Origin: Bacillota bacterium
GTDB lineage: Bacteria; Bacillota; Sulfobacillia; RBS10-35; Bu92
Direction of reading: 5' to 3'
DNA: 64,000 nt
NCBI GenBank assembly: GCA_014896375.1
Contig: JADBKN010000046.1
Location: 1 to 64,000, forward strand
In this document: piece after piece, positions 43,329 through 52,498 of the stretch
How positions within the stretch are numbered: position 1 is the first letter of the stretch
Layout of the letters: the number at the start of each line of letters is the position of its first letter
Program-made: the position numbers and the translations under genes
Notes under the pieces: model-generated
Told to the model about the DNA's origin: nothing
Seen by the model: only the letters and a program-made list of their open reading frames with translations
Databases searched by the model: none

Positions 43329-44009
43329 ATGGCACTGGAGGTCAAGTGGGTCGGCCACGCCACGTTTGAACTGAGAACGGCGTCCGGCCGCACGGTGGTC
43401 ATCGACCCGTGGTACACCGGAAGCCCCGTGGCCAAGGACCCCCTGCCGGACCGCGTCGACTTCGTCCTCCTGACCCACGACCACTTCGACCACGTCAAGG
43501 ACGTGGCGGAGCTCGCGCGGCGCGGCGCGAAGGTCGTGACGCAGCCGGAGACGGGCGCGCGCCTCAAGCGCGAGGAGGGTGCTCCGGAAGACCGCATCCT
43601 CGACATGAACCTGGGCGGCACCGTCTCCCTGGCGGATGATCTGCAGGTGACGATGATCCCCGCCCTGCACACCTCGAACACCGGCGTCCCCTCGGGCTAC
43701 ATCGTGCGCGCGGGCGGGTTCACCGTGGCGCACCTCGGGGACACGGCGCTCTTCCGTGACCTGGAACTGTACGGCGAGATGTATCCCATCGACCTGGCCC
43801 TCGTGCCGATCGGCGACCACTACACGATGGGACCGCGCGCCGCGGCGAGGGCCGTGGCGTTCCTGAAGGCGCGCGTGGCCGCGCCCATGCACTACCGGAC
43901 CTTCCCGGTCCTCGCCCGGTCGGCGGAGCCGTTCGTCGCCGCGCTCAAGGACCTGGCGCCGAAGGCGGCGCCGTGGGTGCCGGAGATCGGCGAGAGCCGC
44001 ACGTTTTGA
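43329..44009 (+). CDS. UPF0173 metal-dependent hydrolase (beta-lactamase fold)
   Basis: A metallo-beta-lactamase-fold hydrolase of 226 residues: VKWVGHATFELRTASGRTVV, IDPWYTGSP, the metal motif LLTHDHFDHVKD, HLGDTALFRDLELYGE, PIGDHYTMGPRAAA and MHYRTFPVL. The substrate of the UPF0173 family is not established. ATG 43329 has GGAAAGGGGAG upstream. TACAAT (43289-43294) may be its -10. The histidine kinase gene follows after 38 bases. Confidence 0.92.
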   Translation: MALEVKWVGHATFELRTASGRTVVIDPWYTGSPVAKDPLPDRVDFVLLTHDHFDHVKDVAELARRGAKVVTQPETGARLKREEGAPEDRILDMNLGGTVSLADDLQVTMIPALHTSNTGVPSGYIVRAGGFTVAHLGDTALFRDLELYGEMYPIDLALVPIGDHYTMGPRAAARAVAFLKARVAAPMHYRTFPVLARSAEPFVAALKDLAPKAAPWVPEIGESRTF

Positions 44010-44047
44010 CGCGTGTTCCGCCGCCCTGGAGAGGGGAGGAACGAGGT

Positions 44048-45694
44048 GTGTCTTTCTCCCTGCATCGCCGCCAGCTACTGCCATGGATCGCAGCCGCGCA
44101 CCTCGCCTTCACCCACTCGTCCGACCCGCGTGAAGCCCGGCGCCTCGCCCGGCTGATCGGTCTGCACGCCGCGGCGTGGCTGGACGGCCACGTGGCCGCG
44201 GGGGCTTCTATGGAGCCGCGCCCGGATGACGTGGCGGCGGTGCTCCTCTCTTGTGCCGAGGGTTTCGGCTTCGACGCAGCCCCGCTGGCCGTGCGGCCGG
44301 AGGCTGTGCGCGCGCGCGTGGGGGTGCCGCGGTCCCGCGTGCAGTCCCCGTGGTTCGAGGCCGGCGCGCGCGTCTTGGCCTCCATGGTGGGTGGCTTTGC
44401 TGCCCGGCGCTTCGGCTACGCCAAGGTGGCGCTGGAGCGCCTGGAGACGGCCGGGCCGTGGGTGGATCACATGTGCTGCGTGTTTCTTGAGGAGACGCCC
44501 GCCGCCGCCGCCGTGCCCGGCTGGACGTTCCGCCCGGACCGCCTGCCCGAGCACGCGGACATCCTTCGCTCCCTTGAGGAGGCGCTGCGCCTCGTCAGCC
44601 CGCGGGAGGCCGAGACGTTCTTGGAGCCCGCCCCCTCTGTGCGCGAGGACGTTCTGCACGTGGCCGGCCTCGGTGCCGCTCTATTGGAGGGCGACGGCCG
44701 CCCCGTGTGGCTGGCCGGCCACGCGCGCCGGCTGCTCTCCGCCCTGGGGGACCCGGCGCCCCACCTCGCCGCCCTGGCGCAGGAGACGCTGCGCAAGGGC
44801 GGCCCGCACAGCACCGTGTGGGAATCCGACCACACCCAGCCGCGCCTCTGGGTGCGCGCCTGCGCCGTGCCCTACGGGCGGGGGGTGCTCGCCTCTTTCG
44901 AGGACTGCACAAGGGAGCGCGCGCTACAGCAGGCGCTCGCGGACATCGAGCGCGTGCGCGTGATCGGCGAGCTGGCCGCGGCCGCCGCCCATGACCTGCG
45001 CAACCCCCTCACCGCCGTGCGCGGCATGGTAGAGCTGGAAGCGCGCGAGGGCCGGCTGGGCGAAGCGGCCGACTTCATTCTGAAAGAGCTGGACCGCGCC
45101 GCCGCCATGCTGGGGGACCTCATGACGATCGCCGGCACGTCCAACCCGCGTGTGGGACCGGTCTCCGTGCGGCAGGTGTTCGCGCAGGTGCGGCGCCTCG
45201 TGGCCCCCACGTGCGCGAAGTCCCGCGTGGAGCTCGTCATGCGGCCCGCGGACGCCACCATCCTGGCGGACCGGGCCTACCTCGTCCGCGTGCTCCTCAA
45301 CCTTGCCTCCAACGCGCTGGACGCCATGGGCCCCGGCGGGCGCCTCGTCATCGCGGCGGAGCCGGCCGCGGACCGCGTCCTCCTGCGCGTGACGGACAAC
45401 GGCCCCGGGATTCCGGAAGAGATCCGCAAGCAGATCTTCCATCACATCGTGACGACGAAGCCCACCGGCACGGGGCTGGGCCTCTACAACTGCAAGCGCT
45501 TTGTGGAACGCATGGGCGGCACCATTGAGTTCCGCACCCGCTCCGGGCACGGCACCACCTTCACCCTCAGCTTCCCGAAGGCGCCGGCCGCCGCGCCGGA
45601 GGCTGCGCCGGATGCGGGGGTTCCCGAGGCCGCGGCGGACCCGAACGGCCCGGACCCCTTGCCGGACGACTACGGCCTGTTCTTCCTCCTTTAG
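44048..45694 (+). CDS. soluble sensor histidine kinase
   Basis: A 548-residue kinase without membrane segments. Residues 1-150 are an unassigned helical sensor region with Cys-Cys in WVDHMCCVFLEE. A PAS-like segment follows (residues about 200-300), then HisKA with AAAHDLRNPLTAVRGMVELE and an ATPase domain with LLNLASNALDAMGPGG, VTDNGPGIPEEIR and GTGLGLYNCKRF. The H-box HDLRNPLTAVRG resembles sporulation kinases of Bacilli. The C-terminus is a Pro/Ala/Asp-rich tail. GTG 44048 follows GGAGG. No response regulator gene is adjacent, which also fits an orphan, phosphorelay-type kinase. The flagellin gene follows. Confidence 0.88.
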   Translation: MSFSLHRRQLLPWIAAAHLAFTHSSDPREARRLARLIGLHAAAWLDGHVAAGASMEPRPDDVAAVLLSCAEGFGFDAAPLAVRPEAVRARVGVPRSRVQSPWFEAGARVLASMVGGFAARRFGYAKVALERLETAGPWVDHMCCVFLEETPAAAAVPGWTFRPDRLPEHADILRSLEEALRLVSPREAETFLEPAPSVREDVLHVAGLGAALLEGDGRPVWLAGHARRLLSALGDPAPHLAALAQETLRKGGPHSTVWESDHTQPRLWVRACAVPYGRGVLASFEDCTRERALQQALADIERVRVIGELAAAAAHDLRNPLTAVRGMVELEAREGRLGEAADFILKELDRAAAMLGDLMTIAGTSNPRVGPVSVRQVFAQVRRLVAPTCAKSRVELVMRPADATILADRAYLVRVLLNLASNALDAMGPGGRLVIAAEPAADRVLLRVTDNGPGIPEEIRKQIFHHIVTTKPTGTGLGLYNCKRFVERMGGTIEFRTRSGHGTTFTLSFPKAPAAAPEAAPDAGVPEAAADPNGPDPLPDDYGLFFLL

Positions 45695-45832
45695 CCCCGC
45701 CTGAGCGGCCATGGCGCCGTCTCCTGGAGAACTTCGGTTCATCGGTGCATGATGGCAGCTTCACCTGTCTCCGTTGCTCCGAATATCGCCCATTCTCTCC
45801 CGTTTTCATCCCTCCGGCCCCCCGTGCCTCCC

Positions 45833-45840
45833 GCCGATAA
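45833..45840 (+). promoter_or_regulatory. sigma-D-type -10 box of flagellin gene
   Basis: GCCGATAA is an exact match to the flagellar sigma-D/sigma-28 -10, 72 bases before the flagellin GTG. At the expected 15-base spacing there is no TAAA; the -35 region is C-rich, so the promoter may depend on the -10 alone or the match is chance. Confidence 0.5.
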
Positions 45841-45912
45841 CGCCAGTGAACCGGTGACGGGTCAAGGCGCCGGCCCGCGCCGGAAACGCACATCTGCCGG
45901 AGGTGGCAAGAC

Positions 45913-47130
45913 GTGTATATCAACGACAACATCGCGTCGTTGAACGCCTGGCGGAACCTGACGGCCACGGGCAACCGCATGAACTCGGTGCTCGAGCACC
46001 TGTCGTCGGGCCTCCGCATCAACAAGGCGGCCGACGACGCGGCGGGTCTGGCGATCAGCCAGAAGATGCTGGCGCAGGTCAACGGCTTGGACCAGGCGAC
46101 GCGCAACGCGCAGGACGCGATCTCGCTGGTGCAAACGGCTGAAGGCGCGATGGGCCAGGCGCAGGACATCCTGCAACGCATGCGCCAGCTGGCGGTCCAG
46201 GCGAGCAGCGACACGGAGACATCCAGTGACCGCGTCCAGCTGCAGATCGAAATGGACCAGCTCGCGAAGCAGCTCACGGACATCGCAAACAACACCGAAT
46301 TCAACACCAAGCGGCTCTTGACGGGCGAGTTCTCATCGGGGCAGACAAACGTGTCCATCCTGGTGGGCGCGAACGCTGGTCAGAACCTGTCGTTCAACAT
46401 CGGTGCGGTCGATGCTAAGACGCTCCAAGTATCCCGTGATGTGGCCGATACGGCCACTGCTCCAACGTACGCTGGCTCCACAAATGCCACTGCGGCCGCC
46501 TTTACACCCGGGACGCAAAACTACTACGCCGTCGGTACCTACACCGTGCAGTTCACGCAGGATACAGGCACAGGCATCTTCTACGCGCAATTGCAGGACC
46601 CCAATGGAAACAACATTGGGAGCAAAGTGGCTGTCTCGGACACAAGTGGGAACAGCCTTGGCGGTACGGTCACCGTCGGAGACACGGCGGCCGGTCAGGC
46701 GTTTGACATTACCTTGGCGACAGCAGGCACCGCGCTCGCGGCCGGAAGCGGAACCATTACGGTACAGGCCGCCACAACGTCAGTCGCTGGCAGCAGCAGC
46801 AACTCGTGGAACGCCTCGGCGGCGGGCGGGCTCCTGCTGGTCACCGCGGGGCAAGCGAGCGACGCGCTTAAGGCCATCGACGCCGCCATTAATACGATCT
46901 CCGGCGAGCGCGCAAAGCTCGGCGCCACCCAGAACCGCCTGCAGTACATCATCAACGACCTGCAGATCACCTCGCAGAACCTCTCCGACGCCAAGTCGCG
47001 CATCACAGACACCGACATGGCGAAGGAGATGGCGGAGTTCACCAAGTACCAGATCCTGCAGCAGGCGGGCGTGGCCATGCTGGCCCAGGCGAACGCCATG
47101 CCGCAGGCGGTGCTCAAGCTCCTCGGCTAG
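45913..47130 (+). CDS. hag: flagellin
   Basis: The filament subunit, 405 residues. The N-terminal D0/D1 segment NIASLNAWRNLTATGNRMNS through LSSGLRINKAADDAAGLAIS and the C-terminal NRLQYIINDLQITSQNLSDA to QANAMPQAVLKLLG are conserved. The central part (about residues 150-290) is Thr/Gly/Ala-rich beta-type sequence and is visibly lower in GC than both ends, as expected for a variable surface domain. GTG 45913 has GGAGGTGG 7 bases upstream. A strong hairpin terminator follows. Confidence 0.97.
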   Translation: MYINDNIASLNAWRNLTATGNRMNSVLEHLSSGLRINKAADDAAGLAISQKMLAQVNGLDQATRNAQDAISLVQTAEGAMGQAQDILQRMRQLAVQASSDTETSSDRVQLQIEMDQLAKQLTDIANNTEFNTKRLLTGEFSSGQTNVSILVGANAGQNLSFNIGAVDAKTLQVSRDVADTATAPTYAGSTNATAAAFTPGTQNYYAVGTYTVQFTQDTGTGIFYAQLQDPNGNNIGSKVAVSDTSGNSLGGTVTVGDTAAGQAFDITLATAGTALAAGSGTITVQAATTSVAGSSSNSWNASAAGGLLLVTAGQASDALKAIDAAINTISGERAKLGATQNRLQYIINDLQITSQNLSDAKSRITDTDMAKEMAEFTKYQILQQAGVAMLAQANAMPQAVLKLLG

Positions 47131-47193
47131 AGCTTCGGGCGCGTCGCATCCCGCGGCGCGGTCCGGAGAAGAGGCAAGCGCCGCCGCAACGGT

Positions 47194-47234
47194 GGAAGGG
47201 GCGGGACCGAAGAGGGTCCCGCTCCTTCCTTCTG
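47194..47234 (+). terminator. flagellin terminator
   Basis: A 15-bp stem with one G-U pair (47194-47208 with 47215-47229, 6-base loop) followed by TTCT. The U-tract is short, but the stem is very strong. It lies between flagellin and galU. The rest of 47131-47377 shows no gene. Confidence 0.7.
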
Positions 47235-47377
47235 CGTTCTGGTACCGATCTTCGACATCGCCGGGCGAGAGCTGTCGCACGAACGTTCGGGGACTGGCAG
47301 GGACTGACAGGCAAGGCGCCGAACTTCCAACCTCATCTTTCTGAATGACCGAGCTGTGAAAGAGGGGCGCGGTTCCG

Positions 47378-48310
47378 TTGGGGATTCGCAAGGCCGTCAT
47401 TCCGGTCGCGGGCTTGGGCACGCGCTTTCTCCCCGCGACGAAGTCGCTGCCGAAGGAGATGCTGCCGCTCCTCAATAAGCCCGCCATCCAGTACATCGTC
47501 GAGGAGGCCGTGTCGGCGGGGATCGATGACGTCCTGCTGATCACCGGGCGCTTGAAGCGCGCTATCGAGGACCACTTCGACCGCATCCACCTCGTGGAGA
47601 AGCACCTGGAGATGAGCGGGAAGACGGAGCTCTTGCGCATCGTCGTGGAGCCGGCCGGGCTCGCCAATCTGCACTACATCCGGCAGCCGGAGCCCCGCGG
47701 CCTGGGACACGCCGTGCTGCAGGCGCGCTGGCACGTGGGCAAGGAGCCCTTCGCGCTCCTTCTGGGCGACGACGTGTACCAGGGAGACCCTGCCGCCATC
47801 TCCCAGCTGATCGCCGTGCACGAGGAGACGGGGATGTCGGTCGTCGGCGTGCTGCCGGTATCCATGGCGGAGACGGGCCGCTACGGCATCGCGGACTTCG
47901 GCCCGGAGGACGCCAACCCGGCGAAGGGTCCGGTCCTGGCCCGCGACTTTGTGGAGAAGCCGGATCCGGAAGAGGCCCCCTCGAACTGGGCCATCATGGG
48001 CCGGTACGTCCTCACGCCGGACATCTTCGAGGCGCTGGAGGAGACCCCCAAGGGCCGCGGAGGAGAGATCCAGCTGACGGATGCGCTGCGCACCCTCGCG
48101 CGCCGGGGCCGGGTCTGCGTCGTAGCGCTGCAAGGAGAGCGGTATGACGTCGGGGATCCGGTGAGCTTCGTCAAGTCCACCATCGCCATGGCGCTGCGGG
48201 ATCCGGCCATCGGCCCGGAGATCCGGGACTTCGTCACGGCGTTGCTCGCCGAAGGCGTGCGCCAGGCGGCGGCGGCCGCGGAGGAGCCGGGCGCGGAGAA
48301 GCGGGCGTAG
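47378..48310 (+). CDS. galU: UTP-glucose-1-phosphate uridylyltransferase
   Basis: Makes UDP-glucose for surface polysaccharides (310 residues). The nucleotide motif KAVIPVAGLGTRFLPATKSL with the following PKEMLPLLNKPAIQYIVEEA is diagnostic; ALLLGDDVYQGDPAA, FVEKPDPEEAPSNWAIMGRY and the catalytic-loop GGEIQLTDALRTL are present. TTG 47378 is the start, with AGAGGGG upstream. It opens the polysaccharide region. A C-terminal Ala/Glu tail is extra. Confidence 0.95.
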   Translation: MGIRKAVIPVAGLGTRFLPATKSLPKEMLPLLNKPAIQYIVEEAVSAGIDDVLLITGRLKRAIEDHFDRIHLVEKHLEMSGKTELLRIVVEPAGLANLHYIRQPEPRGLGHAVLQARWHVGKEPFALLLGDDVYQGDPAAISQLIAVHEETGMSVVGVLPVSMAETGRYGIADFGPEDANPAKGPVLARDFVEKPDPEEAPSNWAIMGRYVLTPDIFEALEETPKGRGGEIQLTDALRTLARRGRVCVVALQGERYDVGDPVSFVKSTIAMALRDPAIGPEIRDFVTALLAEGVRQAAAAAEEPGAEKRA

Positions 48311-48351
48311 CGCGGGCGCGCCGGCGCATGGGAGCGGCGGCCGGGAGCCGC

Positions 48352-49002
48352 CTACTCCTCGTCCACCTGCGGCCGGCGCGGCCGCGTGCGCGCTCGTGCG
48401 GCGCCGCGGTTGCGGCCGTTCTTGCGGCGCGAGGGCTTCGCGAACTGGATGCGCGTGACCTCCTCGATGCCGTTCAGCACGAGCCCCGCCACGTGGACGA
48501 TCGCGTTGGCGTTGCGGATGGAATAGCCCTTCACGAACGCCTTCCCGCCGATGAAGAGAAACGTGATCACGCCGATGCCGAGCGCGTTCAGGAGGCTGTG
48601 CGGCACATGCAGCCCCTCCGCCAGGCCGGCGATGATGGCGACGGTCGCCGCGCCGGCCACGGCGGCTGTGACGTCGCCGGTGATGTCCATGGCGATGCTC
48701 GCCACGCGGTCCGCCCGCTGGATGAGGTAGAGCGCCTGCCGCGCGCCGGGCTCGCGCTTGCTGGCCTTCGCGTGGAAGGGGACGGGATCCGCGGCCGTGA
48801 CGGCCACGCCCAACATGTCCAGGACCACGGCCACGCCGATGATGAAGAGCACCAGCGGCACCGCCAGTCCCGGCGGGATGCGCGCCACGAGCTCTTCTGA
48901 AGGCAGGCCCACGCCCACGGCGATGAAGAAGCCGAGGAGGCCGAGGCTCAGCCCCGTGCGCCAGGGGTTCCCGTAGGCGTTTCGGCGTTTGTCGCCGGAC
49001 AT
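48352..49002 (-). CDS. CorB-like integral membrane protein
   Basis: A 216-residue protein with three or four membrane helices (LSLGLLGFFIAVGVGL, LVLFIIGVAVVLDMLGVAVT, VIAGLAEG region, IGVITFLFIGGKAFV). The conserved cytoplasmic loop AVTAADPVPFHAKASKREPG and ALYLIQRADRVASIAMDITG occurs in Bacillota proteins often labelled Mg2+/Co2+ transporter CorB, but CBS domains are lacking. It ends in an Arg-rich basic tail. Function is not proven. Start ATG 49002 is 4 bases after the sugar transferase stop, so the two are co-transcribed. Confidence 0.75.
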   Translation of the reverse strand: MSGDKRRNAYGNPWRTGLSLGLLGFFIAVGVGLPSEELVARIPPGLAVPLVLFIIGVAVVLDMLGVAVTAADPVPFHAKASKREPGARQALYLIQRADRVASIAMDITGDVTAAVAGAATVAIIAGLAEGLHVPHSLLNALGIGVITFLFIGGKAFVKGYSIRNANAIVHVAGLVLNGIEEVTRIQFAKPSRRKNGRNRGAARARTRPRRPQVDEE

Positions 49003-49006
49003 CGCT

Positions 49007-50383
49007 TCACCTGTTTACGGATTTTACCACGGGACCGGCGGCCTCCCGGGCCCACGCGGGAAAGGCGCCCGCGCGACCGGGGAGAAGGACCGCGCGCACG
49101 GTGAGGAAGAGGATTTTCAGGTCGAGGAGCGGCGAGGCCTGCATGATGTAGGTGAGGTCGTAGCGGAGCTTCTCCTCTGCGTCGGTGGAGTAGGCCGCCA
49201 TCACCTGCGCGAGGCCCGTGAGCCCCGGGCGCACGTTGTGGCGCAGGCGGTAGTGGGGTAGCTGCGCCTCGAAGGCGCGCACGAACTCCGGCCGCTCCGG
49301 GCGCGGTCCCACGAGGCTCATGTCGCCGCGCAGGACGTTCCACACCTGCGGGAGCTCGTCGAGGCGCAGGGCGCGCAGCCAGCGGCCGACGGGCGTGACG
49401 CGCGGGTCGTCGGCAGTGGCGAGGGTGGGGCCGGTCTCGGCTTCGGCGTCGACACGCATGGTGCGGAGCTTGTAGATCGTGAACGGCCGGCCGTGCAGCC
49501 CCACGCGCGTCTGGCGGTAGAGGACGGGACCGGGCGAGGTGAGCGCGATGGCGGCCGCGGCAAGGGCCAGGACGGGCGCCGTCGCCGCCCCCAGGAGGAG
49601 CGCGCCGGCCACGTCGACGAGCCGCTTCAGCCAGGCGTAGTCCGGCGGGATCTCCGGCGGCCGCGCGCCGATCACGGGCAGGTCGCCCACGCGCGTGGAC
49701 TGGCTGCGCAGCATGAGGATGTCGTAGAGGGACGGCACGGCGTAGAACTGCCGCCCGCGCGCGAGGGCCCAGGACTGCGCGGCGAGGCGCAACTCCGGCG
49801 AGGCGTGCGGCCCGACGAAGACGGCATCGGCGTCCGGCTCGGTGACGGCGGCCGGGGCCGCGAACGCATCCGCCGCCTCCGCCGCCGTGAGCGCGAGGAC
49901 GTGCACGGCGCCGAAGGAGCCGCGCACAAGGCGCGCGAGCGTGGCCGCGTCCTCCGCCGTGGCGCCGACGACGATGAACCGCCGCTCCCGGAAGGCGCGC
50001 CGCGCGGCCGCGATCCACGGCCAGCGGGAGGCGCTGAGGAGCGCGAACTGCAGGGGCGCGGCGATGAGGAAGACGCTGCGCGGGAAGGCCGGCGCGCCGA
50101 AGACGTAGGGGAGCGTGAGGCCGAGCGCCGTGGCCATCGTCACGGCGAGGGCGAGGGAGGCGTAGGTGTCGAACGGCTCGCGGTGGAGGTCCCGGTGCGT
50201 CTCATAGGTGGTGAGGAGCAGCACGCCGAGGAGCGCCAGGAGCGGGCCCAGCACCGGGAAGGGCACGAAGTTGCGGTGCGGGATGGCGCCGTGGAAGCGC
50301 ACATAGTACGCCAGTAGGTACGCGAGCAGGATGAGGAGGAAGTCCGTCGCCACGATCACCGCCTGCCGCGTGCGCGGCGACAT
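49007..50383 (-). CDS. polyprenyl-phosphate sugar-1-phosphate transferase (WbaP/WcaJ type)
   Basis: Starts exopolysaccharide repeat units on undecaprenyl phosphate (458 residues). Four N-terminal helices, a CoA-binding-like middle domain ([20 protein letters not shown]), then the bacterial sugar transferase domain: [59 protein letters not shown] and [14 protein letters not shown] 50383 is chosen since GGGAGG lies just upstream and the first helix follows immediately; a much longer upstream frame has no coding character. It lies between the CorB-like gene and the epimerase gene. Confidence 0.92.
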   Translation of the reverse strand: MSPRTRQAVIVATDFLLILLAYLLAYYVRFHGAIPHRNFVPFPVLGPLLALLGVLLLTTYETHRDLHREPFDTYASLALAVTMATALGLTLPYVFGAPAFPRSVFLIAAPLQFALLSASRWPWIAAARRAFRERRFIVVGATAEDAATLARLVRGSFGAVHVLALTAAEAADAFAAPAAVTEPDADAVFVGPHASPELRLAAQSWALARGRQFYAVPSLYDILMLRSQSTRVGDLPVIGARPPEIPPDYAWLKRLVDVAGALLLGAATAPVLALAAAAIALTSPGPVLYRQTRVGLHGRPFTIYKLRTMRVDAEAETGPTLATADDPRVTPVGRWLRALRLDELPQVWNVLRGDMSLVGPRPERPEFVRAFEAQLPHYRLRHNVRPGLTGLAQVMAAYSTDAEEKLRYDLTYIMQASPLLDLKILFLTVRAVLLPGRAGAFPAWAREAAGPVVKSVNR

Positions 50384-50468
50384 GCCCCCGCCTCCCTTCG
50401 TCTCCCGTTCTTGAGCCTCTCTTGAGCCGCGCTGAGGAGGATCGACGAGGAAGATCGCGGCGCCGCGC

Positions 50469-51404
50469 TCAGGCGCGGGCCCGCGCGCGGAACCACGCCA
50501 CGGTGCGGCGCAAACCCTCATCGAGATCCACGGCCGGCGTCCAGCCGAGCTCCGCGCGCGCCTTGGCGGGATCCACGCGGCTGGAGCGCAGGTCCCCGGG
50601 GCGCGGCGGGCCGTAGCGCGGCTCCGCCGCCGGGTCCGCCAGCGCGCGCAGGCGCGAGAAGAGCTCGTTGACGTCCGTGCCTTGGCCCGTGCCGATGTTA
50701 TACGCCTCGCCGGGCCGGCCGCGCTCCAGCGCCAGCACGTTCGCGCGCGCCACGTCCTCCACGTAGACATAGTCGCGCACATACCGCCCGTCACCGTGGA
50801 TCACGCACGGCTCTCCGCGCAGCAGCCGCTCCGTGAAGATGGCCACGACACCCGCCTCGCCGTGCGGATCCTGGCGCGGCCCGTAGACGTTCGCGTATCG
50901 CAAGGATACCGCGTGCAGGCCATGCTGGCGGTGGAAAAAGCGGACATACGCCTCGCCCGCCATCTTGCTGATGCCGTAGGGCGAGATGGGGTCCGCCGGG
51001 TGCGTCTCCGGCGCCGGCTCGTCGACGTCTCCATAGAGGACGCCGCCGGAGGAGGCGAAGACGAAGCGCTCCGTTCCGCTCTCCACGCTCGCCTCTAGGA
51101 CGTTGAGGAGCCCGAGGAGGTTCACTTCCGCATCGAATCGGGGCTCTCGCGTGGACCGGCTCACGGACACCTGCGCCGCCTGATGGGAGACCCACTCCGG
51201 CCGGACTTCGGCGAACACGGAGCGGACGAAGGCGGCGTCGCGCACATCGCCCTCGTACACCGTGACGCGCGGGGGCACGTTCGCGCGCCGGCCGGTGGAG
51301 AAGTCGTCGAGCACCGCCACCTCGTGGCCGGCGGCGAGGAGCGCGTCGCAGACGTGGCTGCCGATGAAGCCGGCGCCGCCGGTGACAAGCGTTCTCTTGG
51401 GCAT
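50469..51404 (-). CDS. NAD-dependent UDP-sugar epimerase
   Basis: An extended short-chain dehydrogenase of the GalE-like group (311 residues). NAD motif LVTGGAGFIGSHVCDALLAA, VSHQAAQVSVSRSTREP, the catalytic YGISK in DPISPYGISKMAGEAYVRFF, and RYANVYGPRQDPHGEAGVV. It probably interconverts UDP-glucose and UDP-galactose, or N-acetyl or uronate forms, for the polysaccharide made here. The ATG follows GGAGG (about 51407-51415). The 216 bases upstream of it show nothing clear. Confidence 0.92.
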   Translation of the reverse strand: MPKRTLVTGGAGFIGSHVCDALLAAGHEVAVLDDFSTGRRANVPPRVTVYEGDVRDAAFVRSVFAEVRPEWVSHQAAQVSVSRSTREPRFDAEVNLLGLLNVLEASVESGTERFVFASSGGVLYGDVDEPAPETHPADPISPYGISKMAGEAYVRFFHRQHGLHAVSLRYANVYGPRQDPHGEAGVVAIFTERLLRGEPCVIHGDGRYVRDYVYVEDVARANVLALERGRPGEAYNIGTGQGTDVNELFSRLRALADPAAEPRYGPPRPGDLRSSRVDPAKARAELGWTPAVDLDEGLRRTVAWFRARARA

Positions 51405-51620
51405 GCGGAGGGGCCTCCTTGTCGTTGGGCGTGCGGGAGTCCGAGTCGACGGTCAGCGCTACGCCGGTGCGGTCCGGGACGCGGAGCGCGGACGACGAAG
51501 GATTCGCGGCTCCTTGCGGCCCTCCTTTCCGGCACGGCGCGCGAACGTCCGGCACACGGCACGCGCGTCAGGAGTGCCGTGGAGCAGCCCACGCCGTGCG
51601 GCGACGGCGCCCGGCCGGGG

Positions 51621-52238
51621 TCAGCAACCGCCCGACGCGCCGCACCATTGCGATACCTCCCGCAGCGCTGCGGCCGCGAGCAGAACGCCCGCCACGGCCA
51701 GCATCGTGTACTCCGGCGCGCGCAGGGGACGTGGGTCAAGGCGCCGCACCGGCCCGCCAAGCCAGCTCTCCTGGCACCATCGCGACCAGCCCGCCGTCGC
51801 TGCAGCAACCAAGACGTAGGCAGTGAGCTCCATGAAGCCGGAACGAGCGAGGATCGTGGCCAGCGACGGTGCCGGCCGCTCGGGCAGCGGCGGGACGAAC
51901 GAGTTCGTGCCCAGCAGCTGCCCGTAAAGTCCCCAGTACACCAGGGGTGGGACGAAACCGAGCGGCAGTCGCCGAACGCGGAGCCGGTTCGCCCCAGCCA
52001 CGAACACCGCGGCGGCCAGGACGTTCCAACCCAGCACGGCGACGACGCGACCGGCGGTGTCCAACCGCTCAAGCGGTAGGGCGGCAGGGAGCATGCGGCC
52101 CCGCAAGACACCCTCGGGCAGCCACGCGTACCCCGCCCACCAGGCCAGCCAGAAGAGCCCCTGGGCTGAAGCGAACAACTGAAGGAACGTGCGCAAGGGC
52201 GCCAAGGGAGCCAGCCTTTCGTCGAGCGGATACGACAC
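51621..52238 (-). CDS. multi-pass membrane protein, possibly SpoIIM-like
   Basis: A protein of 205 residues with about five predicted helices (LFWLAWWAGYAWLPEGV, VVAVLGWNVLAAAVFVAG, FVPPLVYWGLYGQLLG, GFMELTAYVLVAAATAGW, YTMLAVAGVLLAAAALRE). The fourth helix resembles the H-G-x-x-E-L segment of SpoIIM/DUF95 proteins, but this is a weak match. It ends in a Cys-containing tail (WCGASGGC). GTG 52238 is preferred because AAGGGGG lies about 9 bases upstream; the frame opens at 52304. Confidence 0.6.
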   Translation of the reverse strand: MSYPLDERLAPLAPLRTFLQLFASAQGLFWLAWWAGYAWLPEGVLRGRMLPAALPLERLDTAGRVVAVLGWNVLAAAVFVAGANRLRVRRLPLGFVPPLVYWGLYGQLLGTNSFVPPLPERPAPSLATILARSGFMELTAYVLVAAATAGWSRWCQESWLGGPVRRLDPRPLRAPEYTMLAVAGVLLAAAALREVSQWCGASGGC

Positions 52239-52390
52239 GGTCGGACGCCCCCTTCGACAGTCGTTGGACTCGTCGTGGGTCACACGGAGGCCCGGACCGC
52301 GCACATCGATCCGGTCGAAGGCATTCTGCCCTTCGCCTACCGGCCGTGCAAGTGGATGCGTTCAATCCCGCAACGCGACAGGGCTCCGCC

Positions 52391-52414
52391 GTCATCCCCG
52401 CGAATACCGGAAAC
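52391..52414. repeat. REP-like element
   Basis: GTCATCCCCGCGAATACCGG resembles the widespread extragenic palindrome GTCATTCCCGCGAAAGCGGG. A minus-strand frame across it reads FPVFAGMT, a familiar by-product of such repeats. It sits in the 260-base gap before the ligase gene, where no gene is seen. Confidence 0.35.
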
Positions 52415-52498
52415 CTGTGCGCGTCGGTGCGGATCTCCACCCCGCCCCGGCGATGGGTCTCAGCCGCGACGGATCATTACGCGTGAAAGGTTGGTCGC

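Noticed and set aside
52239-52498. Cyclic-di-GMP riboswitch before the polysaccharide ligase
   Set aside because: An ACAGGG-like stretch was seen, but the aptamer's paired helices and conserved loops are absent.
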